Shown one piece after another: positions 33,112-40,578 of a stretch of 64,000 nucleotides of DNA. The first letter of the stretch is position 1; every line of letters starts with the position of its first letter. A program made the position numbers and the translations under genes. Under the pieces are notes generated by a model. It was not told the origin of the DNA and did no database searches. It saw only the letters and a list, made by a program, of their open reading frames with translations. This DNA is from Bacillota bacterium (GTDB lineage: Bacteria > Bacillota > Clostridia > Christensenellales > Christensenellaceae): assembly GCA_023408315.1 (NCBI GenBank), contig JAEYKI010000001.1:62001-126000 (forward strand), given 5' to 3'.

Positions 33112-33774
33112 TTATTCTATCGCAATCCCCAGCTCTTTTGCGGTGTCCCGCGCAAGCTGTGTCACAATCGCGCCTTCTTTAACCTGTATCCTGAGCTTTT
33201 TCGCCTTGGCCGCGTCCCGCACGTCCTGCTCGGATACAAAATCCTTGGGTTCCTCCGCACGGCCCCGCGGCAGCAGCGTTTCCAGCCGCATGCCCGCTCT
33301 CTCCAGGCTGCCAAGCATTTCTGTCAGTTCTGTCATCATGTCGCCCCGGCGGTACCCCGGCAGCGCAAAATCCAGCAGCAGCGTCACGTTTGTTCCCCAC
33401 AGCAGGGGCCGCAGTATCATCTGCGCCGCAAACGTTCCGTCGTCTCCCCGCGCCAGGCTGCGGATAAACCAGAGCGGCGGCGTTACCGCCACAATCTCCG
33501 CGTAATCCTGCAGGCCGGCCGCAATCTTCTGCCGCTGTTCGGGCGTGTCCGCGCGCGTCTGCGGTATGGCAGCGTCCGCCAGATACGCTTCCTCAAACAA
33601 CACGGCCTGCGCGCCTATGCGATGCAAAAACGCGCATGCGCCCTGCTGGTCGAACACCGGCCCCGGCGCCACCGCGAGCGCCTTGCCGCGCGGCATCCCC
33701 GCGCCCGCCGCGTTCAGCGCGTCCCGCGTTGCCCTGGCCACTATTTTTTCTATTGTTTCCGGGCTTATTTCCAT
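33112..33774 (-). CDS. Microcompartment-associated protein, PduM-like
   Basis: The 220-residue protein starts with a helix (SPETIEKIVARATRDALNAA) of the shell-targeting type. A central Rossmann-like part follows (AVAPGPVFDQQGACAFL, then AVTPPLWFIRSLARGDDGTF). The end of the protein (KKLRIQVKEGAIVTQLARDT, then AKELG) resembles the C-terminus of PduM, a protein needed for proper compartment formation. The middle also recalls the flavoprotein-like accessory proteins of other compartments. It lies between pduL and a vertex gene. The call is tentative and no enzymatic residue can be named. Confidence 0.6.
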   Translation of the reverse strand: MEISPETIEKIVARATRDALNAAGAGMPRGKALAVAPGPVFDQQGACAFLHRIGAQAVLFEEAYLADAAIPQTRADTPEQRQKIAAGLQDYAEIVAVTPPLWFIRSLARGDDGTFAAQMILRPLLWGTNVTLLLDFALPGYRRGDMMTELTEMLGSLERAGMRLETLLPRGRAEEPKDFVSEQDVRDAAKAKKLRIQVKEGAIVTQLARDTAKELGIAIE

Positions 33775-33782
33775 ACTGTATA

Positions 33783-34421
33783 TTACCTGTCCAGCTCCAT
33801 CATTTCGCCGCAGAGCATGCCCGCCGCGTTCGCCTCGTCCGTATCTATATGCACTTCCAGCGAGTGCCCCTCTCCCGCGCGCACAACCACGCCGCAGAAT
33901 GTAAGGGCCCGCGCCCCGCCTTTTTTCACGCTGACGGAATCCCCGTTTTTAAGCCCGTAGCATGCCGCCTCGGCAGCGGACATATGCAGGTGCCGCGCCG
34001 CAACAATAACGCCGCGCTTTAATTCCACGCTCCCGGCAGGCCCAACCAGCCTGCCGCCCGGGGTATCTGCCAAATCTCCGGACATGCGAACCACCGGCTC
34101 AATCCCCAGCTTAAAGCTGTCCGATTGCAGTATTTCCACCTGCGTTTCTCCGCGCGCAGGCCCCAGCACCCGCAGCTTTTCCACGCTGCCCTTTGGCCCG
34201 GCAAGCGTCACCGTTTCCCCGCACGCAAACTGCCCCGGCTGGCTCAGGCCGCGCAGCACTTTTAGCTGGTATCCTTGTCCAAACAATACTTCCACGTCCG
34301 CCGCGCACAAATGCACGTGCCGGTTAGAAACAGCCACAGGCACAAAATATCCCCTGCCGGCCTGCGCTAATTCTTTGAGTATGCTGGTTTCCACCAGCCG
34401 CCTGATCGCGCCGTTATCCAT
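33783..34421 (-). CDS. pduL: Phosphate acyltransferase PduL
   Basis: PduL transfers the acyl group of acyl-CoA to phosphate and so recycles CoA inside the shell. The 212-residue protein has the zinc-site histidines in PVAVSNRHVHL and VAARHLHMSAAEA, and the ending VHIDTDEANAAGMLCGE. The first 20 residues (MDNGAIRRLVETSILKELAQ) form a helix of the encapsulation type. It is the first gene of the operon, with a strong promoter 52 bases upstream. The product is expected to be lactyl-phosphate or propanoyl-phosphate; the kinase is not in the operon. Confidence 0.93.
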   Translation of the reverse strand: MDNGAIRRLVETSILKELAQAGRGYFVPVAVSNRHVHLCAADVEVLFGQGYQLKVLRGLSQPGQFACGETVTLAGPKGSVEKLRVLGPARGETQVEILQSDSFKLGIEPVVRMSGDLADTPGGRLVGPAGSVELKRGVIVAARHLHMSAAEAACYGLKNGDSVSVKKGGARALTFCGVVVRAGEGHSLEVHIDTDEANAAGMLCGEMMELDR

Positions 34422-34472
34422 TCTTTGCTTTTTTCTCCTGCAGAAACGGTTTCAATAAACTCTATACGCAAT

Positions 34473-34501
34473 ATATTAATTCAACCGCGCACTTTCGTCA
34501 A
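34473..34501 (-). promoter_or_regulatory. Sigma-A promoter of the microcompartment operon
   Basis: On the minus strand TTGACG (34496-34501) and TAATAT (34473-34478) are separated by 17 bases, 52 bases before the pduL start. This is a near-consensus vegetative promoter and the only clear one upstream of the 13-gene operon. Confidence 0.75.
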
Positions 34502-34582
34502 TTGCACATTTGCTAATACATTTCTAATCTTGTGGCGCAAAATCCATGTAAAAACACATAGACTTGCAATTTGCTCCGGGTG

Positions 34583-34592
34583 TACAATTGTA
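34583..34592. promoter_or_regulatory. Palindromic operator candidate between pduL and MFS genes
   Basis: TACAATTGTA is a perfect 10-bp palindrome in the divergent spacer. It resembles the ATACAAT/ATTGTAT sites at the GntR-linked promoters near 45085 and 57600. It may link the transporter or operon to a GntR-type regulator; this is inference from sequence likeness. Confidence 0.4.
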
Positions 34593-34641
34593 TGCAACAG
34601 TTTTAAATTTATAAATAAGGAAGTGTACGTTTACGGAATCT

Positions 34642-36324
34642 TTGCAAACAGAAAAACAGACTAAAAAAGCCTCCCGCTACAAGTGGGTGGCTCTTTCCAA
34701 CACCACCCTTGGCGTGCTGCTCTCCTCCATCAGCGGCAACATCCTGCTCATATCTCTGCCCGCCATATTCCGCGGCATGCAGGTAAACCCGCTCTCGGCA
34801 GACGGCGCTTCGTACATGCTGTGGATGCTGATGGGCTTCACCGTTGTCACCGCCACACTGCTGGTATCCTTCGGCAGGATATCCGATATTTTCGGGCGTG
34901 TGCGCCTCTTCAATCTTGGGTTCGCCATATTTACCGGCGCGTCCATTTTGCTGTATTTTACGCCCGCAACCGGCACCACCGGTATTCTGATCATGATCAT
35001 ATACCGCCTTGTGCAGGGCGTGGGCGCGGGGTTCCTGTTCTCCAACAGCACGGCAATATTAACGGACGCGTTTTCATCCAAGGAGCGGGGCATGGCAATG
35101 GGCCTGAACCAGATTGCCGCTGTGGGCGGGTCCCTGGGCGGCCTGGTGCTGGGCGGCATTCTGGCGGATATAGACTGGCGTCTTATCTTCCTGGTCAGCA
35201 TCCCCATTGGCCTTGTGGGTACCATTTGGGGGTATATCTCATTAAAAGAGCAGTCTGCGCCGGATAAAACGCAGAAAATCGACTGGCTTGGGAACACAAC
35301 GTTTGCCGCGGGGCTAACCCTGCTTTTAATGGGCCTTACCTACGGCATTATGCCCTACGGAAACTCCACCATGGGCTGGGGCAGCCCTTTTGTTATTTGC
35401 AGCATCATTGCGGGCGCCGGTCTTCTGGCAGCGTTTCTGTTTATTGAGCGCAAGGTTAAATTCCCCATGTTCCACCTGGAACTGTTCCGCATCAAGCCGT
35501 TCTTAATGGGCAACGCCAGCCTGTTCCTAAGCTCTGTTGCGCGGGGCGGGCTGCAGTTTATGCTCATCATCTGGCTGCAGGGCATCTGGCTGCCCCTGCA
35601 CGGCTACAGCTTTGAATCCACGCCCCTTTGGGCGGGCATATACATGATGCCCATGATCCTTGGGTTCTTTGCCATGGGCCCGCTCTGCGGCCGCCTGTCC
35701 GACCGGTATGGGGCCAAGGTTTTCACAACCACCGGCATGATCGCCTCTGCCGCCGGGTTCATACTGCTTACGCTGCTGCCCGCGGATTTTGGCTACGGCA
35801 TTTTTATTGTGATCCTTCTGGTTCTGGGCGCGGGCATGGGCATGTTTGCAGCGCCCAACGCCACTGCGGTAATGAACGCCGTGCCCCCAAAGCAGCGCGG
35901 CGCGTCTTCCGGCATGATGGCCACCTTCCAGAACACGGGCATGACCCTGAGCATGACCCTGTATTTTGCCATTCTTATCATCGGGCTGGCCCAGAGCCTG
36001 CCCCCCGTGCTGTACCAGGGCCTGGTGCAAACAGGCGTTCCGGCGGAAGCGGCGCAGCAAATATCAAGCCTGCCGCCCACCTCTGCGCTGTTTGCAGCCT
36101 TCCTGGGGTATAACCCCATGGGCACGCTTATTCCGCAGTCTGTGCTTTCCGGCCTGTCCCAGGCCGCAAAGGCAACCCTCCTGGGCAACCAGTTTTTCCC
36201 CAACACCATTGCGCCCGCCGTTATGTCCAGCCTGCGCGTGGCGTTCTATATTTCCGCCGCGCTCTCCGGCATTGCCGCCCTTCTCTCTTTCCTGCGCGGC
36301 AAGCGCTACGTGCACGGGGAATGA
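34642..36324 (+). CDS. MFS transporter, DHA2 (EmrB/QacA-like) family
   Basis: The 560-residue protein has about 14 hydrophobic segments, as in DHA2 drug:proton antiporters. Motif A is RISDIFGRVRLFN near residue 80 and motif C-like sequence is GAGFLFSNSTAILTDAFS. DHA2 members usually export toxic compounds, and this one is divergent from the microcompartment operon, so an end-product export role is possible. The start is uncertain: TTG at 34642 after ACGGAATC, since the first ATG is internal. Upstream AAGGAAG is about 20 bases away. Function beyond family level is unknown. Confidence 0.8.
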   Translation: MQTEKQTKKASRYKWVALSNTTLGVLLSSISGNILLISLPAIFRGMQVNPLSADGASYMLWMLMGFTVVTATLLVSFGRISDIFGRVRLFNLGFAIFTGASILLYFTPATGTTGILIMIIYRLVQGVGAGFLFSNSTAILTDAFSSKERGMAMGLNQIAAVGGSLGGLVLGGILADIDWRLIFLVSIPIGLVGTIWGYISLKEQSAPDKTQKIDWLGNTTFAAGLTLLLMGLTYGIMPYGNSTMGWGSPFVICSIIAGAGLLAAFLFIERKVKFPMFHLELFRIKPFLMGNASLFLSSVARGGLQFMLIIWLQGIWLPLHGYSFESTPLWAGIYMMPMILGFFAMGPLCGRLSDRYGAKVFTTTGMIASAAGFILLTLLPADFGYGIFIVILLVLGAGMGMFAAPNATAVMNAVPPKQRGASSGMMATFQNTGMTLSMTLYFAILIIGLAQSLPPVLYQGLVQTGVPAEAAQQISSLPPTSALFAAFLGYNPMGTLIPQSVLSGLSQAAKATLLGNQFFPNTIAPAVMSSLRVAFYISAALSGIAALLSFLRGKRYVHGE

Positions 36325-36650
36325 CTTTGGAAGGGCTTCGCCCCGTGCCCCGCTTTTTTCATAAAGGCTCTGTTAAAACAAAGTGTTGATAATGAATCAG
36401 TGCTGTTTTTGATAAGCCCAAATCATTATACTTGCTTCATTCCAGGCTCCTCTGATGCCAGGGCGGAGCCGGCCGCACGCCTTAGCGTGATAAAGGAAGG
36501 CGGAAGCCCACTGAGCACGTGAAGAATGCGAGCGCAGAACAAACAACAAATACTGACGCGATGCATGAATCCGTAGCGAAGCGAAGCTGACTGAGGGAGA
36601 GCTCTTCAGCATTTTCTCTCCCTCCGCCGCCCTCGTGAGAGGGAGGATAT
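36325..36650. other. Intergenic region with several hairpins, no gene
   Basis: This 326-base spacer separates two convergent genes. It holds GGGCTTCGCCCCGTGCCCCGC, an inverted relative of the element near 15189. GAGGGAGAG (36593-36601) pairs with CTCTCCCTC (36616-36624), and CCCTC/GAGGG forms a hairpin at 36630-36643. The stretch from about 36363 to 36590 has no convincing frame with a ribosome site. One end reads GGCTCTGTTAAAAC, reminiscent of an IS terminal repeat, but no matching second end was found. Confidence 0.5.
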
Positions 36651-38132
36651 TTACCCCATTAAATCCCTGGTTCTGGCATACAGTTCCCGGAACCGGCCAT
36701 ATCCCTGGCGGTACACCCGCCTGTTTTCCGGATTCGGCTGAATCACTTTATCATCGTACCGCACAAAGCGGCCGCACGCGTCCTGCACGCTTGGGAACAA
36801 CCCCGCGCCCACGCCGGCCAGAATGCACGCGCCCAGGCAAGCCTGCTCGCCCACCCGGCACACCTGCATCTCCCGTTCAAACACATCCGCCTGAATCTGG
36901 AGCCACGCGCGGCTTGCCGCCCCGCCGCCGGATGCAATGATGCGCTCCGCCCGTATGCCCATTTCCTCAATAATAGTAAGGGAATCCTTCAGGCTGTACG
37001 CAACGCCCTCCATTGCGGCGCGAACCATGTGTTCCCGGCTGTGGCAGAGCTTCAGGCCAAAAAAAGCGCCCTCCGCCTTGGGGTTCATATGCGGCGTGCG
37101 TTCCCCCGCCAGATAGGGCAAAAACAGCAGGCCCTCGCTGCCAGGCTGCGCCTGCGCGGCCAGCCGGTCCATTTCGGCATAGCTTCTCTCTTTGAGTATC
37201 TTATTTTTAAACCAGTTAACAGCCATGCCCGCGCACAGGGTAGCGCCAAACACCGTGTACGCGCCCTCCACAGCGTGGCAAAAGGTGTGGGTGCGCATCT
37301 GGATATCCCACGCGCCCGCGCTACTGAATGCGGAAATCTGGCCGCCCGTGCCAATGTTGGAAACCACAATGCCTTCCCGCACAGCCCCGTTTCCAATGCT
37401 CTGCGCCATCTGGTCCCCGCAGCCGTACACCACGGGAACGCCTTCCGCAAGCCCGGTTGCCTGTGCGCATTCCTTTGTAACCGTGCCCGCTATACTCCCG
37501 GACATGCCGCATTCGGGAAAAACATCCCCGGGCACGCCCAAGCGCCGGATCAGGTCCCACGCCCATTCCCTTTTGCCCACATCAAAACAGCCAGTTGCGG
37601 AAGCGTCCGATTCCTCCGCACCTATGCGTCCGGTGATTTTGAACCGTATATAATCCTTGGGCTGCATCACCCGGCTGATACGGCGGGCAATATCCGGCTC
37701 ATTTTGCATCACCCATAAAAGAGAAGGGAACGCGAACCCCGCAAACACGCGGTTGCGCAAAACGCGGCCCATCTCTTCTCTGCTTATTTTCCGCTCAATC
37801 TCCCCAAGCTGAACGCCCGCCCGCTGATCCAACCACAAAATGGCCGGGCGCAGGGGTTCGCCGGTATCGTCCACCGCCACCATCCCGTGCATCTGCCCTG
37901 AAAACCCGATTGCCGCAACGGCATTATATTCTTTTGCATGTTTTTCTTTCAGCTCCCGCAGCGCCTGCGCAGCCGCGTCCCACCATGCCTGCGGCTGCTG
38001 CTCCGCCCAGCCGGGCCTGGGTATGTCCACCGTATACGCCCGGCTTGCAACGGCAGTTTCGCCCGTCTCCGCGCCAAGCAGCATGGCCTTAACGCTGGAC
38101 GTGCCCAAATCAATCCCCAAAACACAAGCCAT
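36651..38132 (-). CDS. FGGY-family carbohydrate kinase, xylulokinase-like
   Basis: The 493-residue protein begins with the phosphate-1 loop VLGIDLGTSSVKAMLL and has GFSGQMHGMV, DQRAGVQLGEIE, then YGCGDQMAQSIGNGAV and GGGAASRAWLQIQADVFERE, all standard for xylulokinase-like kinases. It could act on D-xylulose or on another ketose such as L-rhamnulose or L-fuculose, which would supply the phosphorylated substrate for the aldolase of the microcompartment. The ATG at 38132 follows AGGGAA. It is 31 bases after the Vat-like gene. Confidence 0.88.
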   Translation of the reverse strand: MACVLGIDLGTSSVKAMLLGAETGETAVASRAYTVDIPRPGWAEQQPQAWWDAAAQALRELKEKHAKEYNAVAAIGFSGQMHGMVAVDDTGEPLRPAILWLDQRAGVQLGEIERKISREEMGRVLRNRVFAGFAFPSLLWVMQNEPDIARRISRVMQPKDYIRFKITGRIGAEESDASATGCFDVGKREWAWDLIRRLGVPGDVFPECGMSGSIAGTVTKECAQATGLAEGVPVVYGCGDQMAQSIGNGAVREGIVVSNIGTGGQISAFSSAGAWDIQMRTHTFCHAVEGAYTVFGATLCAGMAVNWFKNKILKERSYAEMDRLAAQAQPGSEGLLFLPYLAGERTPHMNPKAEGAFFGLKLCHSREHMVRAAMEGVAYSLKDSLTIIEEMGIRAERIIASGGGAASRAWLQIQADVFEREMQVCRVGEQACLGACILAGVGAGLFPSVQDACGRFVRYDDKVIQPNPENRRVYRQGYGRFRELYARTRDLMG

Positions 38133-38163
38133 TCCAGAACTTCCCTTCACAAATTTTTTAATG

Positions 38164-38790
38164 TTACCCCATCAGGCAATCAATGTCTCCCCGCATAATA
38201 GCGGGCAGGTTTTGCTGCACGGCCTTTTCTTCCCAGTTCCACCATTGCAGCGCAAGCAGCTTTTCAACAACATTAGCAGAAAAACGTTCCTGAATCTTTT
38301 TTGCCGGTACGCCGCCCGCAATTGTATACGGAGGGACATCCTTTGTAACAACCGACCTTGAACCTATGACAGCCCCATCCCCTATATGCACCCCCTGCAT
38401 GATTACGGCTTCATACCCAATCCAAACATCGTTGCCAATTACCGTATCTCCTTTATTATCCCATGCCCCTGTTATATCAGAAACATCCAATCCCCATTCT
38501 TCATAAAAGACTGGAAACGTATAGTTTGAAAGAGATAGCATCGTATGGTTTCCGGAAGTAAACATAAACTTGGCGCCGCAGGCAATGGAGCAGTATTTTC
38601 CTATAATCAGCCTGTCACGGTTTACAGGATAGTGGTACAGAACGTTATTTTTTTCGAACTCAACAGGGTCGTGCGCAAAATCATTGTATATTGTATACTC
38701 CCCCACTGTTATATTCGGTTGTGTTATGGCGTTCTTTAAATAGATTGTTTGTTTGTCGCCGGTTCTTGGATACAATTTGCCGCTGTCCAT
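38164..38790 (-). CDS. Vat-like xenobiotic O-acetyltransferase (left-handed beta-helix)
   Basis: The 208-residue protein has the hexapeptide-repeat fold of the XAT family, which acetylates streptogramin A or chloramphenicol. Signatures are LYPRTGDKQTIYLKNAITQP, NVLYHYPVNRDRLIIGKYC, SGNHTMLSLSNYTFP (with the His in GNH the likely catalytic base), GDTVIGNDVWIG and SRSVVTKDVPPYTIAGGVPA. The similarity to Vat proteins is strong in overall plan. Actual antibiotic activity is not shown; related sequences in gut clostridia are often labelled only by family. The ATG at 38790 is the family start. Confidence 0.85.
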   Translation of the reverse strand: MDSGKLYPRTGDKQTIYLKNAITQPNITVGEYTIYNDFAHDPVEFEKNNVLYHYPVNRDRLIIGKYCSIACGAKFMFTSGNHTMLSLSNYTFPVFYEEWGLDVSDITGAWDNKGDTVIGNDVWIGYEAVIMQGVHIGDGAVIGSRSVVTKDVPPYTIAGGVPAKKIQERFSANVVEKLLALQWWNWEEKAVQQNLPAIMRGDIDCLMG

Positions 38791-38901
38791 ACCTATCTTA
38801 CACCTGACCCTATATGCAATAAATACCAGACAATTATACCTCAAAATAAATCATAAGCAATTAAAATCTGTTTTGTTACCGGCACATTCTGCAATATGCA
38901 G

Positions 38902-38945
38902 AAAAAATATCCGTTGGCCCACAAACGCGCCGCGGATATTTTTTT
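38902..38945. terminator. Bidirectional terminator after the 4-hydroxybutyrate operon
   Basis: AAAAAATATCCG (38902-38913) and CGGATATTTTTT (38933-38944) are perfect 12-base complements. The stem ends in a T-run on both strands. It lies 29 bases past the SDR stop codon, the end of the long minus-strand run. Confidence 0.75.
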
Positions 38946-38973
38946 AGCTTCGGCATATTGCCGGCAAACAGAA

Positions 38974-39765
38974 TTATATGCTTCTGATCAGGCCGCCCTC
39001 TATACGTATGGATGCGCCGTTTGTGGCGGCAGAAAGTTCCGAGCAGTAGTACGCCACGGTTGTGGCAATCTCACGCGAATCCACCCACCTGCGCACCAGG
39101 GAGGTGGGGTCAAAGTTGTTAAAATAATCTTCCACATGCTCCTCAATGGTCATGCCCTTGGCTTTCGCCACGCCGGTCTGGTATTCCGCCGTGCCTTCCG
39201 TCCAGGTGGGGCCGGGCAACAGGCAGTTTACCGTTACCTTTGTGCCCTTGGTCAGCTCCGCCATGCTGCGCGCCAGGTTCATCACCGCGGCTTTGGAAGC
39301 GCAATAATGCGGAAAGGTGGGCAGCGGTTTTATGGCCACTTCGCTTGCGGAGCAAAGAATCTTGCCGCTGTTGCGCTTGAGCATCCTGGGCAAAAAATGC
39401 CTGCACAGGCGCACCATGCTGAACAGGTTGATATTGAACATGCGCATCCATTCTTCGTCTGTGCAGCTTTCAAACGGAGAAGCCCAGTAAACGCCCGCGT
39501 TGTTCACAAGCACGTCCAGCTCGCCAACCGCGTCCGCCGCGTCAATCACAGCCTGCGCGCCTTCCATATTGGAGAGGTCTCCCGGCGCGGCATACACTGT
39601 GCCCAGCGCAGAAAGCTCCTGCGCCGTTTTCTTCACGTTATCCGCATTGGGTTCGTTGAGTATCACGCGCGCGCCTTCCGCCAGCAGTTCTTTTGCTATG
39701 GCCTTGCCAATGCCGGATGTGGAGCCCGTAACCAATACCAGCTTATCCTTTAATTTTAAATCCAT
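38974..39765 (-). CDS. Short-chain dehydrogenase/reductase (SDR)
   Basis: The 263-residue protein is a classical SDR. The cofactor loop is VTGSTSGIGKAIAKELLAEG, next come VNNAGVYWASP and the catalytic S-x12-YCASK pattern (CSASEVAIKPLPTFPHYCASKAA). The end of the fold is PGPTW. It uses NAD(H) or NADP(H) on an alcohol or ketone. It ends the long minus-strand run and may act on the diol or ketol feed of the pathway. Identity of the substrate cannot be told. The ATG at 39765 follows GGAGG. Confidence 0.88.
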   Translation of the reverse strand: MDLKLKDKLVLVTGSTSGIGKAIAKELLAEGARVILNEPNADNVKKTAQELSALGTVYAAPGDLSNMEGAQAVIDAADAVGELDVLVNNAGVYWASPFESCTDEEWMRMFNINLFSMVRLCRHFLPRMLKRNSGKILCSASEVAIKPLPTFPHYCASKAAVMNLARSMAELTKGTKVTVNCLLPGPTWTEGTAEYQTGVAKAKGMTIEEHVEDYFNNFDPTSLVRRWVDSREIATTVAYYCSELSAATNGASIRIEGGLIRSI

Positions 39766-39783
39766 ATTGCTACCTCCCTGTCG

Positions 39784-40563
39784 TTATAAATTGTCAAACC
39801 GGACGCCTTTTTCTTTATTCAAAAACGCGCTCATGCCCTTTTTTGCGTCGCCGGTTGCAAAGCATTTGCCAAACTGCCCGGCGTCCAGTTCCAGAGCATC
39901 CGCCATATCCATATGCATCCCGGCGTGCAGGGCCTGCTTGGCCAAACGCACGGCAACCGGCGCGCTGGACGCAATTTGATTCGCCAGCCGGGCCGCCTCG
40001 TCCATCAGTGTTTCCTGCGGGTACACATGGTTTACAACGCCCATTGCAAACGCCTCTTTGGCGGGTATGGCGCGCCCCGTAAAAATCAATTCCTTCGCCC
40101 TGCCCGGCCCCGCCACGCGGGCCAGGCGGTGCATGCCGCCCCATCCGGGAAAAAGCCCCAGGCCAACCTCCGGCAAGCCCAGCACCGCGTTATCAGAAGC
40201 AATGCGAATATCGCAACTCAGAGCCAGCTCAAAGCCGCCGCCCAGGGCGTATCCGTTCACCGCCGCAACGGTGGGCATGGGCAGCCGCTCCAGCCGCAGC
40301 AAAACGCCGCTTCCCAGCCTGCTGAAGGCCTCTCCTTCCGCCGGGTCTTTTGCCAGCATTTCCGCAATGTCCGCCCCGGCCACAAACGCCCTTGCGCCCT
40401 GCCCGGTGATAATCAGGCACCGCAGGCCCCTGTTTGCCGCAACGGCCTCAACCGCTTCTTCCAGTTCTTTTAAAACGCCGGTATTCAGCGCGTTTAAAGC
40501 CTCCTCGCGGCATATGGTCAGAACGCCAGTTTCGCCCCGCAAATCAAGTTTAATGTGTTCCAT
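39784..40563 (-). CDS. Enoyl-CoA hydratase/isomerase (crotonase family)
   Basis: The 259-residue protein has the oxyanion-hole regions AFVAGADIAEM and YALGGGFELALSCDIRIAS. The second catalytic glutamate lies in LPEVGLGLFPGWGGMHRLAR. Length and motifs fit crotonase, which hydrates crotonyl-CoA to 3-hydroxybutyryl-CoA. In this operon it follows 4-hydroxybutyryl-CoA dehydratase and precedes 3-hydroxybutyryl-CoA dehydrogenase in the pathway. The ATG at 40563 with GGAG 6-7 bases upstream is preferred over an earlier TTG. Confidence 0.9.
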   Translation of the reverse strand: MEHIKLDLRGETGVLTICREEALNALNTGVLKELEEAVEAVAANRGLRCLIITGQGARAFVAGADIAEMLAKDPAEGEAFSRLGSGVLLRLERLPMPTVAAVNGYALGGGFELALSCDIRIASDNAVLGLPEVGLGLFPGWGGMHRLARVAGPGRAKELIFTGRAIPAKEAFAMGVVNHVYPQETLMDEAARLANQIASSAPVAVRLAKQALHAGMHMDMADALELDAGQFGKCFATGDAKKGMSAFLNKEKGVRFDNL

Positions 40564-40578
40564 CACTCGCTCCAATCC

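Noticed and set aside
36376..36389. Insertion sequence end (GGCTCTGTTAAAAC)
   Set aside because: No matching inverted end, transposase remnant or target duplication was found nearby.
36397..36612. A 71-codon minus-strand frame in the 36.3-36.65 kb spacer
   Set aside because: There is no ribosome site, the composition is odd and it overlaps hairpin repeats; most likely spurious.
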